Positions 1 to 8,070 of a stretch of DNA of 64,000 nt are shown here, in pieces. This stretch comes from 62-47 sp051954235. GTDB lineage: Bacteria; Pseudomonadota; Alphaproteobacteria; Rhizobiales; Xanthobacteraceae. Each line of letters opens with the position of its first letter. Position 1 is the stretch's first letter. Position numbers and translations under genes: made by a program. The notes under the pieces are model-generated. The model worked only from the letters and a program-made list of their open reading frames with translations, was not told where the DNA came from and searched no databases. The DNA lies in NCBI GenBank assembly GCA_051954235.1, contig JBQCHY010000056.1:124001-188000 (forward strand), in the 5' to 3' direction.

Positions 1-338
1 TTCAACTCACCCTTGTCGAGATTGAGCGCGAGGCCCGGCAACCGGATGTTTTCCTCGATCGTCATTTCCGGCACCAACCGGCGATCCTCCGGCGCATAAC
101 CGATGCCCGCCCGCGCGCGGTAATGCGCCGGATGCTTGCGGAGATCGTCGCCATCGAGGCGGATATCGCCACCGTCAATGGCAAGCAATCCCATGATCGC
201 CCGCAGCGTCGTGGTCTTTCCGGCTCCGTTGCGGCCGATCAGGATCGTGGTTTTGCGTTCGATGATCTCGCAACTCACGCCACGCAGTACGCGGACGCCT
301 TCGATGGAGACTTGAACCTTGTCGAGAACAAGCGTCAT
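1..338 (-). CDS. livF: Branched-chain amino acid-type ABC transporter ATP-binding protein LivF (partial)
   Basis: This is the N-terminal part of the second ATPase of a Liv-type importer; the rest lies beyond the left edge of the window. The reverse strand begins MTLVLDKVQVSIEGVRVL. The Walker A motif GRNGAGKTTT lies near residue 33, followed by the LivF-typical stretch YAPEDRRLVPEMTIEEN. The ATG at 336-338 overlaps the stop of livG (ATGA), so the two ATPases are translationally coupled. It would hydrolyse ATP in the cytoplasm together with LivG to drive LivHM. Family identity is clear; the substrate is inferred only from context. Confidence 0.9.
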   Translation of the reverse strand, partial: MTLVLDKVQVSIEGVRVLRGVSCEIIERKTTILIGRNGAGKTTTLRAIMGLLAIDGGDIRLDGDDLRKHPAHYRARAGIGYAPEDRRLVPEMTIEENIRLPGLALNLDKGEL

Positions 339-1081
339 GCGACACCTACGACATTCTTCAGGACGCGTTCGTCCTTGAATACCTCATCGGGATGGCCTTG
401 CGCCATGACGGTCCCGGCATTCCAGACCAGCACACGATTGGCATAACGCGCCACCACGTCCATGTCGTGTTCGACGAACAGCGCGGTGATGTTGCGCGTC
501 CGCAGCGCACTCATCAACGCCTCCATCAGCGAAAAGCGTTCCAGCGTGCTGACGCCGCTGGTCGGTTCGTCGAGCAACAGCAGGCGCGGCTTCAGCGCCA
601 GCGCCACCGCGATGTCGAGCAGCTTGCGGTGGCCCTCGGGCAAGGTGCGGCTGATGCGGTTCTTGTCATCAAGCAAGCCAACCAGATCGAGCAGCGCGGT
701 CGCCTCCTCGCGCCGCGCCGGCTGCGCCAGCGGACGCACCATGGTCCAGAGTCCATCCTTAGCCGCGAGCGCCAGCATCATGTTGTCGAGCACGCTCTGA
801 TCGGAGAAGAGCTGCGGAATCTGGAAGGCGCGCGCGACGCCACGCCGGGTGATGACGCGCGGCGACAGCCCGGTGATCGCGCGACCGTCAAGATGAATGC
901 TCCCCGACTTCGGTCGCACATAACCCGTGCACAGATTCAGCAAGGTGGTCTTGCCCGATCCGTTCGGGCCGATCACGGCGAGAAACTCACCCTCGTTGAT
1001 ATCCAGGCTGACCCCGTCGGCCGCCTTCACGCCGTTGAATTCGACGTGGAGATCCCGCACCTGCAAGATGGACGCGCTCAT
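335..1081 (-). CDS. livG: Branched-chain amino acid-type ABC transporter ATP-binding protein LivG
   Basis: This is an ATPase subunit of 248 residues. I chose the ATG at 1079-1081 (MSASILQVRDLHVEF) because it overlaps the livM stop as ATGA; the open frame upstream of it reads through livM and is not protein-like. Walker A is GPNGSGKTT near residue 40 and Walker B is LLLLDEPTSG. The ABC signature is the variant LPEGHRK rather than LSGGQ, a form seen in LivG-type subunits. It ends in the ATGA overlap with livF. The unbroken chain of overlaps from LivH to LivF marks a single operon transcribed leftwards. Confidence 0.9.
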   Translation of the reverse strand: MSASILQVRDLHVEFNGVKAADGVSLDINEGEFLAVIGPNGSGKTTLLNLCTGYVRPKSGSIHLDGRAITGLSPRVITRRGVARAFQIPQLFSDQSVLDNMMLALAAKDGLWTMVRPLAQPARREEATALLDLVGLLDDKNRISRTLPEGHRKLLDIAVALALKPRLLLLDEPTSGVSTLERFSLMEALMSALRTRNITALFVEHDMDVVARYANRVLVWNAGTVMAQGHPDEVFKDERVLKNVVGVA

Positions 1082-2001
1082 TTCGCCGGGACCTCGCTGC
1101 GGGTGAGAAGGCCGTACAAGCCCTTCGGCAGGAACACGATGACGCCGATCAGCGCCGCGCCCACGATCAGATTCCACGCATCGGTGAAAGCCGCCGCCTC
1201 GGTGTGAAGCAGTTCGAGGAAGAAGGCGCCGATGAAAGCACCCGGCACGCCGCCGATACCGCCGAGCACGGCGACCAGAACGAGATGCCCCGACGCGGTC
1301 CAGAACGCGAAGTCCGGCACCACGCGCCCGATGGCGAATCCCGCAATCGCACCACCCAACCCTGCCAGCACCGCCGACACGATGTAGGCGACCAGCAACA
1401 CCGCCCAGACCGGCACGCCGAGATATTCGAGGCGCACCTCATTGGTGTGGACCGCAGACAGTGCATGGCCGAGCGGGCTGTCGAGATAGCGATGGACCGC
1501 GAGCCCGGCCACCACCATCAGTGCGACGCTGCCGTAGAACAGGACGGCCTTGAAGGTCGGTTCGCTGAGCGCGATCCCGAACACGGTGGGAACGGGAATT
1601 GTCATGCCGTCGGTGCCGCCGGTAACGCCATAGAGCTTGGCGAACAGCGCGTAGAACACCATCGACACCGCGAGATTGAGCATCGCGAAGAAGATCGCGC
1701 GATACCGAATGAGAAACGCACCAACCACCGCGCCCGCCAGCCCCGTGATGACGACCGAGAGCACGAGCAGCACACCGAAATCGGCGATGCCGGCGCGCGC
1801 GAGAAAGGCGACGCCATAGGCGCTCGCCGCAAAGAACATCGCGTGCCCAATGGAAATCATGCCGGCGCGAAGCAGCACCGCGACGCCGAGCGCGGCCAAG
1901 CCTTTGGCGATCGCCATGGTCAGCACGAATTGCATCCACGGCGCGGCCAAGGGGGCCGCGACAATGGCGAGGATCGCAACAATTAAAAGTATCGCCCGCA
2001 T
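1078..2001 (-). CDS. livM: Branched-chain amino acid-type ABC transporter permease LivM
   Basis: This is a permease of 307 residues with about eight to ten hydrophobic helices, starting MRAILLIVAILAIVAAPL. The conserved LivM segments are visible: GMISIGHAMFFAASAYG in the N-terminal third and YLGVPVWAVLLVAYI followed by a Gly-rich LGGAIAG in the C-terminal half. It pairs with LivH to form the inner-membrane channel. Its ATG shares one base with the livH stop (TGATG) and its stop overlaps the livG start. The product is the usual LivM length. Confidence 0.9.
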   Translation of the reverse strand: MRAILLIVAILAIVAAPLAAPWMQFVLTMAIAKGLAALGVAVLLRAGMISIGHAMFFAASAYGVAFLARAGIADFGVLLVLSVVITGLAGAVVGAFLIRYRAIFFAMLNLAVSMVFYALFAKLYGVTGGTDGMTIPVPTVFGIALSEPTFKAVLFYGSVALMVVAGLAVHRYLDSPLGHALSAVHTNEVRLEYLGVPVWAVLLVAYIVSAVLAGLGGAIAGFAIGRVVPDFAFWTASGHLVLVAVLGGIGGVPGAFIGAFFLELLHTEAAAFTDAWNLIVGAALIGVIVFLPKGLYGLLTRSEVPAK

Positions 2002-2897
2002 CAGATCCTCCGCGTGGTGATCGCGCCGAACAAGCCGTAGGGGCGCACCAGCAGGACGATCAGCATCGCCGCATACGGCGCGACCGCATCGAGCGACGGC
2101 ACGAAGTAGATCGCCAGCACGCGCGCCAGCGCAACAATCAACGCGGCCAGCGCGGCGCCTTCGATCTGCCCAAGCCCGCCGATGGCCGCGACCGCGAAGG
2201 CCAGCACCATGGTATCCGCGCCCAAGCCCGGAGCGACGCCGGACGTCGGCACCGCCAGCGCGCCGCCCAGCGCGGCGAGGAACACGCCGAGCGAGAACGC
2301 GAGGATGAAAATCTTGTTGGTGTCGACGCCAATGGATTGCGCCATCTCGCGATCCGCGACGACGGCAGTGACCAGACGTCCGAGCCGACTGTGTTTGATC
2401 AAAAGCCGCAGGCCGAACACGACAACGACGGCCATCGCCACCAGGAACATCTGATAATTGAGATAGACCACGCCACCGATATCGGTGCTGCCCATCAGGC
2501 GCATCGGCGTGTCTTCGTAGAAGGACTGCACGCCGAAGACCATGCGTTGCAGGTCTTCAAGGATGAGGAACAGGCCGAACGTGATCAGAATCTGGACCGC
2601 CTCGGACTTGCCGTAGGTCCAGCGGATCAGCGTGCTTTCGATCAGCGGGCCGAGCACCACCGCCACTAGTGCAGCGCTCAACAGCAGCGCGACAAAGGAC
2701 AGATAAGGATTGAGATGCCGGCTGACGATAAAGGCGCAGATCGACGCGGCGACATAGGCGCCGATCGAATAGAAGCTGCCATGGGCCACGTTCAGCACGC
2801 GCAGCACGTTGAAAACCAGCGTCAGTCCCACCGCCGCAAAGAATATCAGCGCCGCGCTGGACAGCGTATCGAGCACCAGCGGAATGATGGCATTCAT
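2001..2897 (-). CDS. livH: Branched-chain amino acid-type ABC transporter permease LivH
   Basis: This is a permease of 298 residues, starting MNAIIPLVLDTLSSAALIF, with eight or so membrane helices. It carries the LivH hallmark NVLRVLNVAHGSFYSIGAY near residues 30-48. Near the C-terminus is the AIGGLGQIEGAALAAL segment that contacts the ATPases. It begins 82 bases after the substrate-binding protein gene and is fused by a one-base overlap to livM. The assignment to the family is secure. The likely ligand is an aromatic or short-chain acid rather than leucine, inferred from the oxygenase genes next door. Confidence 0.9.
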   Translation of the reverse strand: MNAIIPLVLDTLSSAALIFFAAVGLTLVFNVLRVLNVAHGSFYSIGAYVAASICAFIVSRHLNPYLSFVALLLSAALVAVVLGPLIESTLIRWTYGKSEAVQILITFGLFLILEDLQRMVFGVQSFYEDTPMRLMGSTDIGGVVYLNYQMFLVAMAVVVVFGLRLLIKHSRLGRLVTAVVADREMAQSIGVDTNKIFILAFSLGVFLAALGGALAVPTSGVAPGLGADTMVLAFAVAAIGGLGQIEGAALAALIVALARVLAIYFVPSLDAVAPYAAMLIVLLVRPYGLFGAITTRRI

Positions 2898-2979
2898 TGT
2901 CCGTTCCCCTGCCCGGCAGCGCCTCCCGCGGACATTCCGCGAGAGGCGCGCTGGACCTGTGGCCTTTCGGGCGGTCGGG

Positions 2980-4278
2980 CTACTTGTAGCTGCCGGGCTT
3001 CGGCAACGACGCGGCGAACTCGGGCTTGAGCGTCGAAATCCAGGCGATCGGATCCTGCCCTTCCTTCGGCATCAGGGCGTCGCCCTTGTAGCGGACCATG
3101 TCGCCGATCACTGGGAAGCTCTGCGTCGTCGACTTCACCGTGACGCCGACGATTTGATCGACCACGCCGTCGCCGTCAGGACGCGTGTGCATCTTGCCGG
3201 TCAGCGTGGTCACCGCGCTGCCCTTCATGGCCTCGGCGATCTCGGCACGGCTCGGCCACTTGCCCCCGTTCTTCTTCATCGCGCTCTCATAAGCGGCCTT
3301 CACGTAGAGAATGGTGTTGGCCATCTTGATCGACGGAAACACCGGATATTCGCCGAAACGCGCCTTGTAGGCTTCCGCGAACTTCTTGGTTTCCGGATTG
3401 GCTTCCGCATCCGGCGACATCCACCAGCCGTCGCCGAGGACACCGACAATGACGCCTTCCGGCAGCGGCACGCGCTGAAGCACGGTTTCGCCGAGCGCGA
3501 GGATCACCTGGCTCGAGGTGAAAAGGCCGCGCGGCTGCGCCTGCCGCACGAAGTTCTCGAGATCGGCGCCCCACAGATTGGAGAACACGACATCCGGCCG
3601 CGCCGTGGTCAGACGCGAAATCTCGGTCTGGTAGTTCGGTGAGCCGAGCTTCGGAAACAGTTCCGCCACCACCTGAATGTCCGGCTTCAGGGCATGCAGC
3701 GCCGCCTTGAAGATCTTCGCCGCGTCATGGCCGAAGGCGTAGTCCGGGTTGATGATGGCGACCGTCTTCACATCGGGCTTCTTCGCCAGCAGGTAGACGG
3801 CATAAGCGACGAATTCGGGAACGGTGTTGCCGTTGGGACGGAATACGTATTTGCTCTTGCCGTCCTGCAAAAGCTGATGGGTGTCGCAGTTCCAGCCCAC
3901 GGTCGGCACCTGGAGCTGTTCAGCGATCGGCGCCAGCGCCAGACAATTCGCGCTCGACAGCGCCGCCAGCATCACCTGGTTCTTCGGCTCGGCGGCGAGA
4001 CGACGATATTCGGTGATGACGCCCTGCGCACCCTGCGCCTCGTCCACGTAGGTCGGCGCGATCTTGACGCCGCCGATGCCGCCCGCCGCGTTGATCTGGT
4101 CGATCATCAGGTCGGCCGCATTCTTGCCGGGCATGCCGTAAGCCGCCGCCGGTCCCGACGTGAAGGTAAAGATGCCGAGGCCGAGCGCCGCCGGTTTATC
4201 CTGTGCCGAAGCAGGCAGCGTGGCGACGAGGCAGCTCGCGAGTGCGAGCGCGGTGAGAACCGTCTTGAACTTCATCAC
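2980..4278 (-). CDS. Liv-type periplasmic substrate-binding protein
   Basis: This is a periplasmic binding protein of 432 residues that would deliver ligand to LivHM. A signal peptide is evident: MMKFKTVLTALALASCLVA followed by a TLPASAQ cleavage region. The mature protein has the type I fold pattern of LivJ/LivK proteins, including KNAADLMIDQINAAGGIGG near residue 55 and VKTVAIINPDYAFGHDAAK near 175. It is longer than LivK of enterobacteria (about 370) but normal for rhizobial aromatic-acid binders. It is the promoter-proximal importer gene. Ligand unknown; the neighbouring hydroxylase suggests a phenolic or aryl acid. Confidence 0.88.
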   Translation of the reverse strand: MMKFKTVLTALALASCLVATLPASAQDKPAALGLGIFTFTSGPAAAYGMPGKNAADLMIDQINAAGGIGGVKIAPTYVDEAQGAQGVITEYRRLAAEPKNQVMLAALSSANCLALAPIAEQLQVPTVGWNCDTHQLLQDGKSKYVFRPNGNTVPEFVAYAVYLLAKKPDVKTVAIINPDYAFGHDAAKIFKAALHALKPDIQVVAELFPKLGSPNYQTEISRLTTARPDVVFSNLWGADLENFVRQAQPRGLFTSSQVILALGETVLQRVPLPEGVIVGVLGDGWWMSPDAEANPETKKFAEAYKARFGEYPVFPSIKMANTILYVKAAYESAMKKNGGKWPSRAEIAEAMKGSAVTTLTGKMHTRPDGDGVVDQIVGVTVKSTTQSFPVIGDMVRYKGDALMPKEGQDPIAWISTLKPEFAASLPKPGSYK

Positions 4279-4338
4279 ATTTCCCCTCTCGAAGTGATTT
4301 CAATTGTTATTTGGAAGGCGCCTTACGTCGCCCGGCGA

Positions 4339-4719
4339 TTACACCGGGTCGAAGTAGTGGATCTCCATGAGCATGCAGCCGTTGACCGACTTGAACGGAC
4401 CATGCGGCGCGTGCGGCGGACGGCAGGCATAGGTGTTCGGCGGATAGCTCTTGCCGCCTTCGCCGTTCGCGTCATTGCCGACGATCAGATCGCCGGAGAC
4501 GAGATACACTTCCTCCCAATACTCATGGGAGAACGGCGCGGTCGTATAAACGCCCGGTGCGAAGCGCAGCAGCCGCGTGCGGGTGCCGCGACGATTTTCC
4601 TCGTCGAGCGCGCCGGAGAGAATCTTCTGCTGGATGCCGGCCGGATAACCCGCCGGAGTTTCCCAGCCGCTGTTCATGTCGAGCGTATAGAACTCGTCGT
4701 GCTTCTTGTTCACAGGCAT
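4339..4719 (-). CDS. Small cupin-domain protein
   Basis: This is a single-domain cupin of 126 residues. The start MPVNKKHDEFYTLDMNSGWE is chosen because AAGGAG lies 7 bases upstream; the longer frame reads into the next gene. A cupin pattern is visible: PFSHEYWEEVYLVSGDLIVG gives the His, Glu and Gly of motif 1, and PHAPHGPF gives the His of motif 2. It resembles the ChrR-like cupins linked to ring-modifying oxygenases. It lies between the importer and the monooxygenase on the same strand. It could be a metal-dependent isomerase or dioxygenase, or a ligand sensor; I cannot tell which. Confidence 0.8.
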   Translation of the reverse strand: MPVNKKHDEFYTLDMNSGWETPAGYPAGIQQKILSGALDEENRRGTRTRLLRFAPGVYTTAPFSHEYWEEVYLVSGDLIVGNDANGEGGKSYPPNTYACRPPHAPHGPFKSVNGCMLMEIHYFDPV

Positions 4720-4742
4720 CGGTTTGCTCCTTGAATTTGCAG

Positions 4743-6218
4743 TCAGGCGGCCTTGCCCGGCGCGGCGGAAACGCCGCCCAGGTCGTAGGAATCGAGCATG
4801 CGTTGAACCAGCGCGTCGGACGCGGCCCAATCATAAGTGCGGTAGGAATGGCCTTTGGTCACGAAAGTCGCGCCGGCATAGAACATCTCGTACTGCTGGT
4901 GACGCGAACCGAATTCGGAACCGACCGCATCCCAGGCGAGCTTGTAGAACTTCACGCGATCGTGGGAGTTCGCCTTCGGCGATTGCTGGGTCTTGCCGAT
5001 CAGCGCCGCGATTTCCGGATTGGCGAAATCGGCGATCGAGGACGGCAACATGATCATGCCGCCGCCGGCGAGTTCGCGCAGCGTGGAGAGGATGTGCCCG
5101 TAGAGTTGCTGCGTCAGCACCTGCGCCGAATAGAGCGTATGCCGGTGCGGGACAAAATAAGGACCGACCTGCGAACCCTTGGCTTCCATCGCCGCGACCA
5201 GCGCATCCACCATGCCGGTTTCCGCCGCGAGTTGCCCCAGCATCTCGCGCACCTGCGGGAACTGGGTCACGCCGTTCATCTCGGCCGTGCGATGCGCAAG
5301 CCCGGTCAGGAACTTCAGCTTCACGCTGAGGCGAACCATGGCCTGATAGTTCTGATAGACATGGCAGGGCGTGGCGTGGAACTGCTTCTGACACATCTCC
5401 ACATTGCCTTCGATAAAGATGCGATCCCACGGCACCTTGACGTCGTCGAAGTAAAGCACCGAGTCGTTCTCGTCGAAGCGGCTCGACAGCGGATTGTCGA
5501 ACACCGATACCGCCGCATCCTCATAGGACTTGCGCGACAGCATCTTCAAGCCCTTGGTGTTCATCGGAATCGCGAAGGACATCGCGTAACGTTCTTCACC
5601 GGGGCGCATCGGCTGAATGGTGGTGACGAATACCTCGTCGGCAACGACGCCGCCGGTCGCAAGCATCTTGGCGCCGCGCACCGTGATGCCTTCCGCGTCC
5701 TGATCCACCACGCCGGCGGTCAGGAACGGATCGGCCTGCTCGGCCGCGCCCTTGGAGCGGTCCGCCTGCGGATTGATGATGACGTAGGTAAGGTAGAGAT
5801 CATTATCGCGCGCATAGCGATAATAAGAGGCAAGTGCATCGGCACGCTTCGGATCGTACGCCTTGAAGACATCGAGGCCCATATACATGCCGGCGATGCA
5901 GGAGGCGACGTGATCAGGCGCGCGGCCCATGAAACCGGCATGGAGCGATGCCCAGGCTTCCAGCGCCTTGCGGCGTTCGACCAGTTCGGCATAGGAGGTC
6001 GGTAACTGCCAGATGCGATTGGCGCGGCCGCCGCCTTCGTAATCGAAGGTCATCAGTTCGCGATTGTCCGGTGCGCTGGCGAAATCGAACAGTGACGACA
6101 TCGACGTCGCCACATTGCGAAACGCGTGATGCTTGGTGACATCATGCACCACTTCGCCGTTGATGTAGATGGAACGGCCATCATTCAGGCTCGATAGGTA
6201 TTGCGTGGCAGAGCGCAT
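4743..6218 (-). CDS. HpaB-family FADH2-dependent aromatic monooxygenase, large component
   Basis: This is an oxygenase of 491 residues of the 4-hydroxyphenylacetate 3-hydroxylase family, which uses free reduced FAD to hydroxylate phenols. The start MRSATQYLSSLNDGRSIYI is typical of the family and the 491-residue length is normal; the frame upstream of it is a random extension. Recognisable segments are FNPLSSRFDEND-like spacing in the flavin region, VLYFDDVKVPWDRIF near 275 and the C-terminal helical domain around LAGGGMIMLPSS. The reductase gene follows upstream on the same strand, as expected for a two-component system. The exact substrate is not deducible; the related pyoverdine and crotonyl dehydratase branches cannot be fully excluded. 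Confidence 0.85.
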   Translation of the reverse strand: MRSATQYLSSLNDGRSIYINGEVVHDVTKHHAFRNVATSMSSLFDFASAPDNRELMTFDYEGGGRANRIWQLPTSYAELVERRKALEAWASLHAGFMGRAPDHVASCIAGMYMGLDVFKAYDPKRADALASYYRYARDNDLYLTYVIINPQADRSKGAAEQADPFLTAGVVDQDAEGITVRGAKMLATGGVVADEVFVTTIQPMRPGEERYAMSFAIPMNTKGLKMLSRKSYEDAAVSVFDNPLSSRFDENDSVLYFDDVKVPWDRIFIEGNVEMCQKQFHATPCHVYQNYQAMVRLSVKLKFLTGLAHRTAEMNGVTQFPQVREMLGQLAAETGMVDALVAAMEAKGSQVGPYFVPHRHTLYSAQVLTQQLYGHILSTLRELAGGGMIMLPSSIADFANPEIAALIGKTQQSPKANSHDRVKFYKLAWDAVGSEFGSRHQQYEMFYAGATFVTKGHSYRTYDWAASDALVQRMLDSYDLGGVSAAPGKAA

Positions 6219-6258
6219 CGGTGTTCTCCAGCGTGAAAGTTGAATTTCCGGATTTCGG

Positions 6259-6777
6259 TCAGTAGTGAATCGGAAGCGGCCACTCGGGCTCGCGCTCGGT
6301 CTCGTCGACCAGATCGCGATAGCGGCCACGAAAGAAGATGAGTGGCATCGGTGCGTTGGGATGGGTGGCGTGGCGAACGACGCGCACCACGAAAATCACA
6401 TGATCGCCGCCGTCGTAATTGGCGTAAGGCGCGCACTCGAAATGGGCGAGCGCGCCCGAGATCAACGGGGCCTCGGCATGACCCACCGTCGTCTTCACCT
6501 GATCCCATTTGTTGGAGAGTGCGCGGGCAAATTTATTGGAGATGCTTTCCTGCTCACGCGCCAGCACGTTGATGGCGAAACCCTTGGCTTCGAGCATCGC
6601 CGGCAGACTGAGCGCCTTGCGATCGACGCTGAACAGAACCAGAGGCGGATCGACGGAAACGGTATTGAACGAACTCATCGTCATGCCGACGAGATCGTCA
6701 CCCCTGCCGCGCGCGGTGACCACCGCAACACCGGTGGCAAACTCTCCGAGCGAGCGTCTGAATTCGCGATCCTGCAT
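6259..6777 (-). CDS. Flavin reductase (HpaC-like) partner of the monooxygenase
   Basis: This is a protein of 172 residues of the flavin reductase domain family, with FATGVAVVTARG near residue 13, MTMSSFNTVSVDPPLVLFSV near 32-51 and FINVLAREQ-like positions near 70. It would reduce FMN/FAD with NAD(P)H and hand FADH2 to the HpaB-type oxygenase 40 bases downstream. Length and motifs match HpaC/StyB-type reductases. It is divergently arranged with the MarR regulator and is the promoter-proximal gene of the cluster. Its Shine-Dalgarno site is weak. Confidence 0.88.
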   Translation of the reverse strand: MQDREFRRSLGEFATGVAVVTARGRGDDLVGMTMSSFNTVSVDPPLVLFSVDRKALSLPAMLEAKGFAINVLAREQESISNKFARALSNKWDQVKTTVGHAEAPLISGALAHFECAPYANYDGGDHVIFVVRVVRHATHPNAPMPLIFFRGRYRDLVDETEREPEWPLPIHY

Positions 6778-6815
6778 GACTGCGTGTCCGCCGTTGACGT
6801 CCCCAAGGATTCCAT

Positions 6816-6847
6816 TATCTTTCTAAGATAGCTTTGTTGTAAAGCTA
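6816..6847. promoter_or_regulatory. Two adjacent inverted repeats in the divergent promoter region (candidate MarR operators)
   Basis: Between the flavin reductase and the MarR gene lie two perfect inverted repeats in tandem: TATCTT-TCT-AAGATA (6816-6830) and TAGCTTT-GTTGT-AAAGCTA (6829-6847). MarR dimers bind 16-20 base palindromes, and the position between divergent genes fits an operator. That MarR binds here is inference. Confidence 0.5.
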
Positions 6848-6947
6848 ATTTGCGAAATGTCAATGATGATTTGGGGAAATTATGTTTCGCGAACCCGCGC
6901 ACGACTCATGATAGACTGCAAAATTCGAGAGAAATGAGGGACTTACA

Positions 6948-7538
6948 GTGGATTCCCCGTTGCTGACGACATCGCGCCCCGAACTTCTGGACGACAGCGG
7001 CGATCAGACTTTCCGGGAGCTGCTGTACGCTTACTTCGCGTTCGGGCGCAGCCTCGACGCCGCGCGAGCGAAGTTCGCCGGCTATGCCGACCTGTCGACC
7101 ACGCAATATCTGATCTTGATCGCCGTGATGCATTCGCGACAGGACGAACCGCTGGGAATCAATCAGCTTGCCGAGCGCTTGTATCTCAGCGGCGCCTTCG
7201 TCACCATCGAGGTCAACAAGCTGGTATCCGATGGACTGATCGAGAAGACTACGCACGCCAGCGACCGCCGCCGCGTGCAGCTCGCGGTGACGCCGGCCGG
7301 TATCGAACGATTGACGCGGCTTGCAGCGTTCCAGCGCCCGGTCAACGACGCGTTGTTCAAAACGCTTTCACGCGACGAGTTCAAGCAGTTGCTGCAACTT
7401 CTCAACCGCCTCGCCGCCGATGGCGATCAGGCGATCAAACTTGCCTCACATATCGAGCGAACGTTGCGCTTCAGCGACAACGAACCCACCTCCGCGCCGA
7501 CACGCGGCCGCAAGCGCAACGTCGGACGATCCCGTTAA
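6948..7538 (+). CDS. MarR-family transcriptional regulator
   Basis: This is a winged-helix regulator of 196 residues. It starts at a GTG preceded by GAGGG at 6936-6940. The MarR DNA-binding region is clear: LGINQLAERLYLSGAFVTIE forms the recognition helix and the wing contains HASDRRRVQLAVTPAG, with the Asp-Arg-Arg motif. The C-terminus has a basic tail rich in Arg and Lys. It is divergent from the hydroxylase operon and separated by tandem inverted repeats, so it most likely represses that operon until an aromatic ligand binds. Confidence 0.88.
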   Translation: MDSPLLTTSRPELLDDSGDQTFRELLYAYFAFGRSLDAARAKFAGYADLSTTQYLILIAVMHSRQDEPLGINQLAERLYLSGAFVTIEVNKLVSDGLIEKTTHASDRRRVQLAVTPAGIERLTRLAAFQRPVNDALFKTLSRDEFKQLLQLLNRLAADGDQAIKLASHIERTLRFSDNEPTSAPTRGRKRNVGRSR

Positions 7539-8070
7539 GGCACCGACGCCCGCGGCATCCAACGACAACGCAATCCGTCCTGATTAGAACCCGTCGAGGT
7601 TCGAAACGCATCGCCGCCATGCATGTGCCGTTGCATCATCGGCGACGGAACACGTGATCCCTCACGCGCTCATCGGAAATTGCGTTCATATTGACAGGAT
7701 CGGTAATTAGAACACGAATAAAACATCAGCGTATTTGATCCGCCTGCTCAGCAGACGAGGAGGACGGGGAACCAGTTCGCTGATCGACCGAGGCGAGGCA
7801 ATCGCTTTGGCGGAACCAGGAAGTCATAGGGACGGGAAACGTTTGAACGGTTACCTTGCTTGGGATGAGACCGCCGCACGCAACGTCGTCATCGGCGCGT
7901 TGAAAGCAAGGCCTGGCGCGTTGCTTCCAGTGTTGCACCGTTTTCTGGAAACCTTTGTCTATATTCCGTTCGATCCGCGAAGCCGTACAGCTGCTGGTAA
8001 CTCAAGACCGACGCGCGCAATACGTTTTCGATCAAACTAAAAACAAGATCAGCTAAGGGGAGGAGACCTG
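7539..8070. other. Intergenic region, probable promoter of the OFA transporter
   Basis: No convincing gene lies here. The short open frames have no ribosome-binding sites and no protein-like composition. A TTGACA hexamer at 7691-7696 is followed by an AT-rich stretch, but the -10 box is poor. A strong Shine-Dalgarno sequence for the next gene (GGGGAGGAG) occupies about 8056-8064. Confidence 0.5.

Noticed and set aside
4557..6005. Long forward-strand open frame of 482 codons
   Set aside because: It is antisense to the HpaB-type oxygenase; the composition is Arg/His-rich as expected for a shadow of a high-GC gene, and the reverse strand has clear family motifs.
7735..8040. Open frame of 101 codons before the OFA transporter
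   Set aside because: No ribosome-binding site, random composition and overlap with the promoter region.
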